Shown: positions 50,855 to 64,000, counted from the stretch's first letter. The stretch: DNA of 64,000 nt from Camarhynchus parvulus (GCF_901933205.1 NC_044582.1:14737820-14801819), one strand, 5' to 3'. Made by a program: numbers and translations. The notes: generated from the letters alone by a model not told the origin.

Positions 50855-53800
50855 TGTGTCAAATTTCTGTCATTGGCCATAGAGGAACAGCTTAGTGCCT
50901 CTGGGAATACCAGTTTTGTTTCTCACAGCACTGTTTACTTGTTTTCCAGGAGACTAGAAGAAATGCATGATTGCAAGAATTCAATCAGTACTTTTAGGTT
51001 TTTCCGTGCTTCTGTGTGGCCTGCACACAGTGAAATGAGGGTCAGTTTTACCTCTAGGAGTTCTCTGCATTGTTTTTCATGACAAGGGGAACTCACACAC
51101 ACTCATGTCCAGCTGTCATTGAACTTGAACTGATAGGGTTGGAGGTGCCAGTGTTAAATGGAGCCTAGGAACAGGTTTCAAAATGCAGACTGCCTGATTT
51201 TCCTAATAAGGATTCTCTCATTCAGGCTAGGAGATTCTGATGCACTTACATCAAAATTATTTTGAGTTTTAATCGTAAGAGTTGTCAAGTAACTGCAGAT
51301 TGCAGCCTGGGTTTATACATTCTTGACATTTACAGCTGCAAGGTTTAGGGGAAGGCGCTCAGCCTCCACCAGCAGAGCTGAGTGATAGCTCAGAGCCAGA
51401 CAGAAACCATCCAGCTGTGGAAGATTAATAATTGCGATGTGCAAAAGCCCCACTTCATCTTTGGGGAGGAGTTCATGAGCACTCCCATAAATGTATCCTT
51501 AGGACTGCACAGAGGGAAGCACTCTGAGTGCTCTCATCTCTTCTCAGGGACACATTGGCAAAGGCATAAACAATGAAAAAGCTAAAAATATCCATTGCCC
51601 CAGATACAGGAAACACCTGCAGCCAGCAGAGCACTTAAAACTCATTTAAGTCTCGTTGAGTTTGGGGAAGAGTTAAAAACCTGGCCCCTGGCTGTTCTTG
51701 AGTCCAGGTGTCAAAGACAACATCAATTTGTTTGTTTTATGGGCATAAAGCAGTGACTTCAGCACCAACTGCTGTAGCCTGAGCAGACACATGGAATCAG
51801 CAATTTACTATCAAAAAGACTCCACATTTTTAAGTTTAAAAAGACATTTCCTATTTAAATGCATCTGCTTGCACTGCTGTTTGTTTAAATTGTCAGTTAA
51901 TCAATGAAATGTAGTGGAGCTGGGAGCACATCACAGCAAATCAGTGTAATCACCTTCATCTTCATTTTATTTTAACTGGACTCATCTCTCCATTCAGCCC
52001 CTGACCAAGTCAGAAGTAAAAAACAAAAAGTATCTTTTACCAAATGGAGTGATATATCCATGTTGATCGAGCTCCTCCTTTTGTGGGAGCACATCTTTAT
52101 GTTCTAAAACACTCCCAGTATCTTTTTCCCTGGGGCAACGAGAGGAAGGGATTGGATTACTCACCTAGAAATTAACAGCACAGCCTAAACCTTGTCTAAA
52201 CCCTTTATCAAAAATCTCTTCACATTTCCTTTACACCTGGCTCAAGGCAGGAACCAACTGCACCGGTGAGCAGCAAAATGCACTGGGGTCTCTGTGGAGG
52301 TGCCAGCACCCAATGAAGGCAGCTTGCCTCAAATCAGTGCCACCATCATTTCACTGACCATAAAATGACACAGTAAGTGCCCCTTAAAGACAGTTTCCAC
52401 ATGGTTATTGCTGCTTTCCAAATTGGGTTGTCATCACAAGTGTTCAGGAGTGAAGGATACAGGTGGGGAACTCCTTAATTCCTTAGCCCTGGCAGGCTGG
52501 AGCTCCCAATGCTTATTCATTTTGCATTAGCAAGAAACATCAGAACATCTCAGCTCCCCACACCACAAGGTAAATTATTCCTGGAGCACTGCACTTGGTA
52601 GCCTGAAATTTAATTACCTTGTAATCTGCAGGTCATGTTATTGCTCTGTGGCTACATGATTATCTTTTCTTTTTTTCATACCTATTTATATAACCTATAA
52701 AAAAAAGTGACATTGGAGTGAATTTCTGCAAATTGGTCCCAGGCACACTGTTCTCCCAATGTTTGAAAAAATGAGATTCTGCTCTCAGTGAGCATCTGCT
52801 GGCTAATCCTCTATGCTGTTTTAAGAATGAAACTCATGTCTCAAGGCACAGTGCTTTTTAGATAAAGCCAAAATATTGATGCCAACATGAATTTTAGCTT
52901 TAAGCACAGATAGCTTGTCCCAGATCAGCTTGGGTTGTATTCCCAGCTGGAGATAATCCAGAACAAGTTTATCTCAAAAGATACATGCAGATTATGAGTT
53001 TGATCATGAGTTTGATTTTGTGATGTTCCCTTGCATTCAGCATACTCAGCCCTAAATAATAACACAGGTTTTGTGGATGAGAGCTAAAGTCCAAGCAAAG
53101 AAAGGTGGTCAACTGCTGCATCCTTCTTTTTTTTCAAAATTAGCCCTCTTATCAAAAGTTTTCCAAAAAGGAAGAGTTCTATACGTGGATTTTGTGCCAA
53201 ACAGTGAATAGGTATATTCATAGGGGAGAGGTGTGTCCCTCTTTATTGTCCAGAGACACATTCCAGCACTGGGGACAGCAGCTGAGTTGCAGCCAAAGAT
53301 TTGTCCCTCTGATTGAAGTGGAACATTTGACATACAAAGATCATTTTTATTTTTCCCCCAAAACTATAGGAAATTACTGTAACTGTCTCTGCTGGCCACT
53401 TCTGCATTGCATTTAACCTTATAAATATTTTACAGGTTTTCTTAATATAAAACCCACTGAGCTATTCATCTTTGCAACAAAGCATACATTGAATGGTACT
53501 TGATTAATGTTAATGCCACCCATTGTTTTTTTAGTTCTGGAGAACCTCAGTGTGTTAGTAAACAATGTATAATTTCTTAGTACATAAGGGAAGAAGCACA
53601 CATATCTTTTCATTGCAGGCATAATCTTTTAAATTTTCTTTATATTGAAAGCGCTATTAGGTTATCCAATTAAATGTTACAAATATATGCAGGTATGGTT
53701 GGTTTTGGTTGGTTTTTTTGTTGTTTTTTTGGGTTTTTTTGATATTTTGACCATTTATCTGATTAGAGGAGGAAGAAATATTTGCTCTGCCCTAGAATTT

Positions 53801-56230
53801 TAGTGATGAAATTTTAATCCAGAAGAGAAATTAATTTCAAGCAGTTAGTATTGAAGTTAAGTATCTAACTCTCATCACATCTGGCTTTTAGAAATAACTA
53901 ATCTCTGTGCTGGAGCAAACTCTACAGGAGGCATGGGAGCTCTCAGTTGTGCATTGCACTTTTTGGTACAAATATTTTTTTGTCTGACAGATCCAGGCTC
54001 CTAACAGATTTTACCCCCCAGTTTGCTTTGTGGCCCTTTGGGCTACAAATATCACAAGTATCAACATGATCTGCTCAGTAACACTTTGAGCAGCAAGTAA
54101 CTCCCAGGATTTGTTTCAGATGAAGCATGGACTGATGATGTGCCTCAAAACTACGAACAAGTTTTTCCTCCTTCCCTCCTCGCCCTTTTCCCCACTCCTT
54201 TGTGAATCATCAACAAACACCAGATGCCCTCTGAAATATGAAAAAAGGGATGTACCCCTCTGAGAGGAATTTCTGAAAACCAGGTAAATTGGATGCTTCC
54301 AAGCAGTTCTGCTTAGGGAAATGGGTGGCTGCTCCTTTTTTTACCTGAGGAGCTTCAATCAAGAGTGGTAATTTGCACACCTGAGGAATAAATATGAAGC
54401 AACTACAGCAGAATATGCCCAGGTGGAATTCACAATCAGGACTCTCTGGGTAGAAAGACAAGAATTTTTCCTCTCTTCAACTGAGGTGGTCTCACTGCTT
54501 TTTATAAAACCAAAGGAGGCTTTCCCACTGTGTTCAAAAAACTCCAGGGTTTCATCTTTTGCAAGAAGAAGAAGTAATACATTAATAAGAAAATCCTTTC
54601 TAGGCTGAGGCAGACTTGTTTCAGGTACTTGCTAATTGACAAAGCAAGCCTCAAGAGCCATCTAGAGGTTGTTTGGCAAGACTCATTCTTATTATTTTAA
54701 GACTGTGGCTTCCCCATGTCAGAAACAAGCCCCTAGTTCTTTCAGGTTTTGCCCTTATGAGCAGCATGGTAAATCAGGAAGACCTCTAGTTATCTCACTT
54801 GAACTTCAGCACTGCATTGTGGTATCAGAGCAATCTCCCCTTCACCCACAATGCAGCTGTTTTATTCATGAGCAGCTGCATTCCTGTGGTACAAGAAAAA
54901 TATTACAGGAGGTGATGCAGAAAGCATTTGGCATGAGGATTGTGTTCTTGTGAGCTCCAGACACACTGCAGGGCAAAACAAGGACCCAGCAAGGGGATAA
55001 ACGGACTTTGCAAAACTGGGATTTGCTCAGTGATGATGCTTTTGCAATCCTGATGGCGTTGTCTGAGCTGTTCTGGCTTCCCTTTGAGTGTGTGTGGAAT
55101 CAAACCAAAGCCAGTACCCTGAACTGGGGCCGTGGTTTGCAGAGGGATGGGAAGACAAAGAGGTTTGAGTGGGTCTGTGGGTTCACTGCCACAGCTTACA
55201 GAGAGTTAAAATGTGCAGCCTTCAAACAGATTTTCTATGGGACAATCATGGGAGATGTTTTTGAGGCCCCTGGATGGCTCAGAAGTAAAGGGGAGAACAG
55301 GGATTTTCAGACGAGGTGATGGGAACAGTCCTTCAGTTCTAGCAGGTGTTTGTTTCAATTTGCAGCTCCAGTCTTGGGTGGACTGTGCTTTTATTCAGAT
55401 TTTAAGACATCTTCAGACATGAGGGGTTTTTAGTGTGAGCAATGAAGATAATTTTCTGTATTGAGTTTAACTCTCTTTTTGTCAGAGAAGAACAAGTATG
55501 ACCTTTCACTAAATCAGAGTGAAACAACTTCCTGGCACCCTTTTTTCTCCAGAGAGGAATCCAGTGAAATTGCTTTGATGCTATTACATCTCGTGTTTAT
55601 GTCAACAAAAAACTTGGACTTGAAGGTCTAAACATTCTTTTCCAAATAAAAATTTCCACTGACATGATAAACACAACTATACATACCTATTAAAATCCTT
55701 CTGAATAGGAACCACATTTGCATGCAGAAAGAAACACAGCAGGAATGTTATGTATTCACTTTAGGTTAAAACATGTACTCTGGATTTAGAGGAATCTCTT
55801 TGATATTTCCTGTGGAATTAATCTGCTGGAGGAAGTACTTGAATGCCAGACTGGAACAACAGAAACACAAAGGGGATGAAGTGCTGATGTAGCTCAGTAA
55901 AACTGAACCCACAAAGCTCTCGAGAGCTACACAGATACAGGAACTGCCTGCTCCAGGGGAAGGAGATTCCTGCAACTTGCATTTATTTGGATTTTCCGCC
56001 AAGGCTGAGTTTCTTGGAGAACAAGAGTGCAGTGAGCAGCAAGAGGGGTTTAATTTCAGGATAGTAAACCCTCCTAAAATGTTTCTAAAGTGATAAACCA
56101 GGCAGCTGCCTAATGGACTACCAGGGCTGCCCTGGGCACCTGTGAGGTGTCAGTGCAGAGGCAGCCCAGGCACAGCTCCACTCCTGCATTCTGCACAACC
56201 CCAGCACGCCCCAGGTGTGGAGGAGAGGGG
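50852..56230. other. Intergenic, nothing recognised
   Basis: AT-rich noncoding sequence with a G/T simple tract at 53697-53741. No coding or mobile-element signature was seen before the LTR at 56231. Confidence 0.6.
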
Positions 56231-56629
56231 TGTGGCATTCACCTTCTCTGAAAAAAAAAAAAAATCCCTTCACCCAGGATTCTTCTCCTGGGAAGCTGAG
56301 AAGCCTCAGAGAAAAAGAAAACAATAATTATCTCATTTGCTTCTCCTGTGTTGTGCTCATGTGGAATGTGTTTGGAGGTTGTTTACCCACAGGTGATTGT
56401 TTCATTGCATTCTGCTGTGAGTTGTTTTCACTCTTTGGCCAGTCAGTGTTGGGACTCTGGAAAGAGTCACAAGTTTTCATTATTAGCTTTTTAGCATTGA
56501 GTAAGTATCCTTTCTGTGTTCTTTAGCATAGTATAGTATTCTTTAATATAATATAGTATTAATAAAACAATAAATTAGCTTTCTGAGAACATTGAGTCAG
56601 ATTCATCATTCCTCCCTGCAAATACAACA
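56231..56629 (+). mobile_element. Solo LTR of a songbird endogenous retrovirus (copy B)
   Basis: TGTGGCATTC at the left and TACAACA at the right give TG...CA ends and a length of 399 bases. The flanks are GAGGGG (56225-56230) and GAGGGC (56630-56635), a probable 6-bp target-site duplication with one mismatch. Contents parallel copy A: TTCTTCTCCTGGGAAGCTG, GTTGTTTACCCACAGG, AGAGTCACAAGTTTTCATTATTAG in the 3' half, TTTAATATAATATAG, AATAAA at 56561 and 56569, and TTAGCTTTCTGAGAACATTG. An A-run interrupts the left part (56252-56265). No internal retroviral genes are present. Confidence 0.87.
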
Positions 56630-57302
56630 GAGGGCAACTGGTGCAGATGCTGCTGGGTAATGGCAGGGGCTCTGTGAACCCTGGGAGAGGCAACCAGAGG
56701 TTTCATCAATACCCATTATGAATGAGCTGAAGTGAAATGTTTCCATCAGGGATTTCTGCCTTCAGGATGCATAAAATGGCTTGATCAAAATGCTGAAGGT
56801 AGAGAGAGACAACAAAGATAAAGACTTCAGGGGGGCTGCTGTCCTGTTTATGCCAGATACTCCAGCCATGCCTCTGAGTGTCAATGAGAACAGACAAATA
56901 ATAGCAACGTGAAAACTGAAAATCATGGCTAAAGTGTTTCTCCAGCAGAGGTGTATTTCTCTGTACATCTGAATTCAGAACACTGGACATGAAAAATAAG
57001 ATTTAGGAGTTCTAACCTTTAGAGAAACAAGTGCGCAAGAAAATGTCTTCTTGTAAAAGATGCCAAAACTCAAGTTCACTGTAAGGCAACAGCCATATAA
57101 TTAACAAAAAGGAACAAGCAAAATATGAGAAACATAGCATGTATAAATAGAACATAGAATAAAAATACATGTGTGTATACACACATATATATGTGCAATA
57201 TGAATATGAGGACAGCATCTGCTGGTAGCTCAGCTATGCTGCACAGTCAACTCTGCAATATATAATTATGAACTTGGTGAGATATCAGAAATTATTTAAT
57301 AC
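56630..57302. other. Intergenic, nothing recognised
   Basis: Noncoding DNA with a short GTGTGTATACACAC palindrome at 57171-57184. Confidence 0.6.
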
Positions 57303-57504
57303 CTGTGTGCTTTCTGCCAGAGGATCACCACTGTTTATTTTATCATTGAACAATTTTAGGCAGGATCAGAAGAGCAGACCACCCAGTTAATCAGTGATCC
57401 TGCCTAAAATCGTTCAATGGTCTCATGTAAAATGCAATTTTAAGCTGTCTTTCCTTAACATGATAAAATAAACAGTGGTGATCCTCTGGCACAAAGCACA
57501 CAAG
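57303..57504. mobile_element. Palindromic element flanked by TAATAC repeats (MITE-like)
   Basis: The left arm (57304-57368, 65 bases) is the reverse complement of the right arm (57395-57502, 108 bases), except for a 43-base segment present only on the right and a few substitutions. The two arms are separated by a 26-base centre. Outer ends pair as TGTGTGCTTT with AAAGCACACA, and inner ends as AGGCAGGATCA with TGATCCTGCCT. TAATAC occurs directly outside both ends (57297-57302 and 57505-57510), which suggests a target-site duplication. No transposase frame is present. A non-autonomous palindromic DNA transposon is one reading; a locally templated inverted duplication is the other. I cannot assign a known family. 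Confidence 0.6.
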
Positions 57505-60500
57505 TAATACTTCAGCCAGTCCATAGCATTTAGCACCTTTAAATGAAGTTGCAGCTTGAAACTCACCACAAAACTCAAATAAACATCAAAATCAAGAGTA
57601 TTTGTCCAAGAAAAAGATTGGTTATTTCCTCATTTGCCTACTTAGATGGATTTAATAGAGATATTCTTCACTGAAAAGAATAATGTTGCAAACCCCCAAA
57701 TCTGAAACTCCAGGCCTTAATGGTTAAACCATTATGGGGTCTTTATTCCACATCCTCACAGTAACCATTGCCCTCAGATAACATCCAACTCCCTCGACTG
57801 AGAATAAACAAGATAAAAGAAAAAAAAGACATTAGTAGGTAATGAATTATAGAGAACAAGTAAACACCACATCTTTTAAAAAGCAGGTTTTTGATGCCTT
57901 TTGGAGTCTTGAGAAATGAGCTAAGCTAAGCTGCCCACAGTCTATTACACGTCTGATTGCTTCTGACAGAGGGCAACACTTCACACAAAGAGCATAAAAC
58001 ACTCTTAAACATCAGAGAAAAGCAAGAAAGAAATGCAGATGAGAGATTAAAAGGAACGTCTTGGGCTGGATGTTTGCTTCCCTTTAGTCAACTCACATCT
58101 GTCTACAGCATCATCTAGGAGTGGTGAGGTCAATGTCGGTATTTCAGAGTAAAATCAGGCTCTTTTCTTCACCCAGGGATCAGTGTTATCATTTTCAGGC
58201 AGTCCCAGAGAAAGGAGTGAGATTCCTGCACAGTAAGGGAGCACTCAATGCCTGCAGACTGCAGGTGCATTTATGTCCAGTTTCAGAGGTAACATATTCT
58301 CAAAATTATCAACAAATGAGTTGGAGTTTTGCTTTGTGTGACACAATTGTAAGACATTACTTTTTAATATTCTTGTAACACATTTGCAGTCCCACTCAGC
58401 CCCCAGACGATGCTGCAGAGTATATAACAACAGCAAAATTTGTGATATATAACCAAAATCTACAGCTTTCAAGGAAAAGCATCCTTTAAAATTTGCCATG
58501 CTGCCAGCTACACTGAGCCCCACACTTTATACAATGGAGACCAGCATGTATATTTGAGAACAGCTATAAGTAAATATAGAACCACATCCTACCTGTAGAT
58601 ATTTGCTATATGATTTTTCCCCTTTTGCAGGCCCCTGTGTCCACAAATTACGGGCTAAGATGTGGTCCAAAGCCAGGAGAGTACTTCAGAGCTTTGTTAC
58701 TTTCTTTGCTTTCCATCTCTTGAAGCACAGCAGTCTAACTGTGAGCTCAACAAGATGTTTAAATTCCAATTCTGTGAGGCTGACAGACCAAGGAGGAGGA
58801 GGAAAAACCACACAAGAATGAAAATTTCAGCATGTGCCAATGTATAAATGAAAAGGTGTCATGATCCCTTCTCTAGACAGTGATCTCTGTAACCCCCTGA
58901 CTTTGCCAGCCTGAACTGAGGCTCCGACATTCCATCTTTCCCAGCAGCATCTTTGCATGACACCCAGTGATCCTGCTGGAGGATTTTCATTAAATTCAGA
59001 TGTTTTCATCTGCTGCTTTTCATCTGTGGCACCAGGTAGCCAAGTGCATCAGAGTGGCTTTTATCAGCTCACAGTCTTGTTTGTCACGAGAGGAGACGTA
59101 GCTCAGATGTACTGAGGAAAACATCTGTGCAGAAATGTTTGTCAGGAAATGTCTGTGCTTGGAACAAAAGCGTCTGAACCAAGATGGAGGGCTTTTCCTG
59201 ATTATGGATTTTGTGGATTTTTTAAGGTTAAATTGACATTATATGGAAATCCTAAATCAGCAGTTGTTGTTTTAATTCCTGGTGCATCCACACACATTCT
59301 ACTGCTCATTTCAAGGAACTTTTTGCAGAATTTGACCTATGATTTCCATACCTTCACCTTGTGATAGTATTCAATGCTCCAGGTCACCTATAGATTTCAA
59401 CATTTTAACACCCAGCTATGAGATGGGGTCCTGCAAATTAGGATATTTTATGATGCCAAGTGGTTGCTTTGCACAGCTGCTGCTCCACAGGCTGAACTTA
59501 CCAGAATAGCAACATCCTTCCCAGCAAACTTTGCTATTATCCTCAAAAATCAAGTCACTTCAATCAAATCATTGAAGCTATTAATGTCATCATGTTAATT
59601 AAAATACATTAATGTTTATACACTGAACCTAGAAGCAGATAAAGAAGAATTGCATATATTAAATTCACTTAGAAAATGAAAATTTCTTTCAAAATTAGTT
59701 TGAAAGGAGAGAACAGAGCTACTCACCAGTGTGGTTTGACACAGAGAAATATTTTCAATTAAACAAAGAAAAAAGATGTTTCTGAAAATTTTTGAATCTT
59801 TAGTTCTAGTTTTTTTCTTAAAAATTGAATGCATTTCACTTTGCTCTTCTCATGTTTCATTTTGTCATTTCTAGCTGATGCTCCTTCATTTTCTATTTCA
59901 AGATTACTTCTTTTTTTTCCTGTAAAATGTAATGATTTGTTTTGATTAAACAGCCTGAAGATAAAAAATGCACTGCTTTGGGCAAACTGGTTATTTCAGA
60001 TGTAGCCAAAATCACTTTCTTTGGTTTTTTTTCAGAGAAAACAAAACAACAATTAAAAATAAACAGTGTTTTCTACCTCAGTCACCCTGTTCTTCAGCCT
60101 GGCTGGCACTTCCCAAGGGTCCAGGCAAGATGAGAACAAGCAGGGAACTGAGACCTGAAACCCTTGAACTTGGATCTTGCAGGACATTTATGAAATATGA
60201 TGCAACAATTCTACCTGTGAAACCTTCCAGTTCAGATTGTTTCTATGAAAATTGCAATAGGTCCAGCTCAGACTGATATTTCTGTTTATTACATCTCCAG
60301 CTGCCTCCTTACTTCAGCTTTTCTCAGGGCAAGAATGTCTGACCTGCAGGTGAGACATTTCACTTCAGAAGCACCTCCCCAGTATTCTTCCTCTGCTACT
60401 CCCTGGTACCTGTCCCTGACAGTCCCTGAATTCCCTGATTTTGAGCCCACTGCCCCTTAGGCACAGCCAGCTGTTTCCTGCCAATGCCAGAGCATGTATG

Positions 60501-63500
60501 ACAGGCAGAGCATGATATCAAACACATTTTATCCATGGGCTCTTCTGGGCTATGTCTTCTGTGCCTGGGCTCCTTGCCAAACCTCTTGGCACATCCCTGC
60601 CTTTTGCAGCATCCAGGATGAACTGATGACTGAGACTGAGGAGTAAAGTACCTTTACTGGAAGTGACAACTGTGTTCAGGTCTAAAAACTGGTGAGTTAG
60701 TTAAAAATCAATTTCCCCTATTAGCCAATCAATAACCTAAAGGCAGCTTAGAGGTCACTGGAGCAAAAATGTGTCCCCTGAGTCGTGAGCTGGGATCACA
60801 AACAGCCCAGAAACCAAAGCTCTGCACCCTCCCGGTGCAAACACCCCTTTTGTCTATAAAAATGCAGCAAACATGGCAATAGTACCCTGGGATTCCAGGT
60901 GAACAATCCTGGAAAGAATTGAACAGAAAATATTTTTTATCCCCTTTTTTTGCTCTCCTGCATGGCTTTCCACTTGGCTTAAAGTAATCTTTACCTGGTG
61001 CCCTCTTTTCATGATAATCCTGGTTTTAGCCATGTCAGGTATGACTGATGATAACATGATAGAAAAAAAGAAAAAAATCAGGGGAGGCATAAACCCAGAG
61101 ACATTCTGAGCAGAGCACTTTCAGTGGGTAGGGTCCACGTAAAACACAGAAATCTCTGCACAAAGTTGAATTGGAGGATTTTTAAAGGCAAGTCTGGGCT
61201 TTAAAACCCTTGCAGACATGAGAAGGTTATTGAATAACTGTACAGAAAGGCCACAAAGACACAATTTCCACTGACATGCTGTGTTGCTGTACATAGACAA
61301 TTCTCAACATACACCACAGTGTAATTTGTTTGTTTATTTCACATATTTTTACAATATTTAGACTAAATACCAAAGCATTTCATGAATGGGGAGCAAGCCT
61401 AAGCTTCTGACCCACATGGGGGCTTCTAGAGATTTTCTTGGTAGGATTTACTCTGTTCCTTGAGTATCTCATAATCTCAAAATCCCAGAATTTGCAGCTT
61501 CAGAATAGCTGTAAAATCATGAAAGATCCACTTAACCTCATTTAGAGGAGCAAATCTTTGTAAGGCACAGGAATAAAAAGTGATAACCCCTGAAAAAAGG
61601 CACTCCTGTCACAGCTTCCTTCCCTGGTTATAGAATATTTTTTCCTCTTTTGTTTTGGGCACCCACAGAAGAACTGAGGGGAAAATGGTCCCACAGGAAT
61701 TGGTCTTGAACATTGCTAAAAAATTATACCAACTGCACAGCAAGCACTCGAGCTGCATGAGGATGAATGGAGGGGCAAAAATCTCTAATATTCCCTGAAA
61801 GTTTTCTGAGGTTTTTATGGAGAAATTCAAGCCCATGTGTCTGCTGAAATATCCATTGTTGTGAGTAGTTTACCTCACAGAGAAGTTCAAATGCTCTTTT
61901 TATTTTGTGACAGGGCAGAAGTATTCACACCCATCAGGTTTACACACAGACAAAATCAATTTCTGCTTTTCTGACAAAACTCCATCACTGTAAAAATGCT
62001 CCATTAAATGCCTGGTAATAACATTCTATAGATGTTTTATTGAAAAAACAAGTTTCTCTAAGCCAAACTGCACACAGTATACTGGTAAAAATGGGAAATA
62101 AAACGTTCATGCAATGGAAATATGTCCAAACCAGAAAACACTGGTATAAAAAACACAGAGAAGAGCTCAGTAAATAAGTTTAGTCCAGACTATAAAATTC
62201 TAGTGGTAATAAAAAAAAAAACCAAACTGGTTCAGGTGGTTGGCTGGAATGATATCAGGGAGATTGGCACCAGGAAAATGACCTTTGGTGCTCTTTCTCC
62301 TTGAAAGCTGTGCTCCCTTCTCATATTTACTCTGTCAGTAGCTCGGCTCCCAGAGGATCCGTGTCAATATTTTTTTGATAACATTTTTGTATGACTTTTC
62401 TTAACAAAAATTTATCTCAAACCCGCCAGATTTCTTCCACTGGAAGTAAACTGGAAATTGTTTGTCTCTTTTTAATTGCAAAAATATTTTGGCTTTTGGA
62501 GAAAAAGCTCCGTATTTTCCACAGGGGAAAACAAATCTGTTTTTGAGACAGCTATCCCCCATCAGCTGTCTCTCACCAGGCTCCCACCCTCCTGGGAACT
62601 GAGCTATAGGAGCACATCAAAGCAGACAGACCCTTCTCTCTAGTTGTAGGAATTGGTTTTGGTATTTTCTCTTACTCTGCTGACAATTTTCAAGCTTCTA
62701 TTTTTAGTTTCTTTCTTTATCAGTCTTCAGTTTTTAGTACAAACTGTCCCTGGTCTCCTAGTTTATATTTTATTCACTTTTTCCCATGGTGGTTATATTG
62801 TTGTCTCCTGTGTTGGTCGCTGAACCTTGGCTCTTGCATTATTTCTGACCTTCCTGCTGTAGTAAATTCCCACACAACCTTTGAATCCTTGAGACAGAAA
62901 AACACAGTGTCTTTGAGGAGACTGTCCAGGCTGTCACATTTTGGATTTAGGAATGTGTGCAGCCTGGTGATTAAATCCCTGCTCTTGTCCAAGGTCTTCA
63001 GCTTTGCCACACTTACCTCTGTGACCCAATTTTAAGGGAATTCTTTACATTAAGTTACAAAACTCTGAATTATCTCACCACCTAGGAGTTATCATTATCC
63101 CACTCCAAATCATGTATATATTTTTCCTTGTTTGGAAAGCCTTTCCTATTCAATTTATCCCAGGGAAACAGGGCAGCCCTTGAGATAATCAGGCTGGATG
63201 CCCTGAGTAGCACTGGGAAGCTAAAGATTGAGTTCCAGGGGACTGAGCTGGTACTGGTGGCTCTTGAAATCCTGGACTTGGAGCAACATCTTAGACTCAT
63301 TCCAAGGCTGTGGAAATGATTCCTCTGGATATTGCACAATGCAGCAGACTGGGCTATGGAGTGCTCCAAGATCCTGTTTATTCAGTGTATAAAATTTACC
63401 TCTGGGGGCTCCAGCTGAAGAACAGACAAAACAATCTTCCCCATAAAGTTTTACAGCTGCTCCAAGGATCCTCCACTAAAAGCCTCCACACTTGTGAAAA

Positions 63501-64000
63501 GGAGAAGAAAAGGAAAATGCGTATCAGTTCCCAGTTCTGAAAAGGGAATAATCACATTTATTTCCTTTCCTTTGATTCAAGACTAATGCTCTTTAGAATA
63601 GAGACCACGGTGCCAGGGAGGTCCCTCATGATGTGCACAAGGGATTGCTGAGAAAATTTGGTTTAGAGCTGTGAGTAGGATGAGAGAACCAACCCCTCAG
63701 TACAACCACCACTGGGCACACCTTTGAATTTGCTCTGGCTGTGGAGGAATTGGCTCTGCCATGCTCAGGAGAATGGGATGGCCCAGGAATGTGGCTGTGG
63801 AGCTCTGCCTGGTCCTCATCAGCCAGAAAGATGATGATATTAACCCCTGTGGGTTAATACAACTGGCATGGCCACTCCCCTGCTGTGCCCAACATTCAGC
63901 ATCACATCATAGCTCCTAAACCCACATTCAGCTCAGGGGTGCTTGCAGGGGCTTTATTCAAGTGGCTGCTCCAGGAAATAAAAGCAAATCTGCAAAATCA
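57505..64000. other. Intergenic to window end, nothing recognised
   Basis: AT-rich noncoding sequence with small homopolymers (for example A-rich 57817-57828). Frames up to 102 codons have no motifs or splice context. No gene or mobile element is recognised. Confidence 0.6.

Noticed and set aside
42038..56629. Two LTRs as ends of one provirus
   Set aside because: The LTRs are strongly diverged and the interval between them has no retroviral coding sequence.

Overview
This is a vertebrate nuclear window, almost certainly from a bird and probably a songbird. It is AT-rich and intron/intergene-like, and it carries a chicken-repeat-1 (CR1) LINE 3' end plus two LTRs of a type I know from passerine genomes. 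Species and chromosome cannot be read from the sequence. There are no bacterial operons, CRISPR arrays, rRNAs or tRNAs that I can support.

Only one protein-coding exon is convincing. Bases 2041-2333 (+) encode the end of the last membrane helix and the cytoplasmic tail of a monocarboxylate transporter (SLC16 family). SLC16A7/MCT2 is the best call; SLC16A1/MCT1 is the alternative. Bases 1-2040 are its last intron. Bases 2334 to about 3985 are its 3' UTR, ending near an AATAAA signal followed by a GT-rich element.

From about 4 kb to 64 kb the window is a gene desert. Apart from the three-frame run over the minisatellite (up to 420 codons), the longest frames are short (mostly under 240 codons) and lack family signatures, paired splice sites or codon bias. 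Landmarks are: a perfect 21-bp hairpin (6517-6569); an AT-rich low-complexity block (9116-9366); a CpG-rich minisatellite of about 38 units of roughly 24 bp (11163-12060) inside a short GC-rich island; a CR1 fragment (36519-36859, minus); a CpG-enriched patch (35917-36200); two divergent solo LTRs (about 42038-42450 and 56231-56629, both plus); a (TA)n microsatellite (50801-50851); and a 200-bp palindromic element flanked by TAATAC repeats (57297-57510).

Several AT-rich stretches packed with TAAT/ATTA cores (about 21.96, 24.3, 27.5, 30.7, 35.3 and 49.6 kb) look like the conserved noncoding elements common in such deserts. That is a pattern judgement made without an alignment. The strongest candidates for something undescribed are the palindromic element at 57.3 kb and the minisatellite island at 11.1-12.2 kb.
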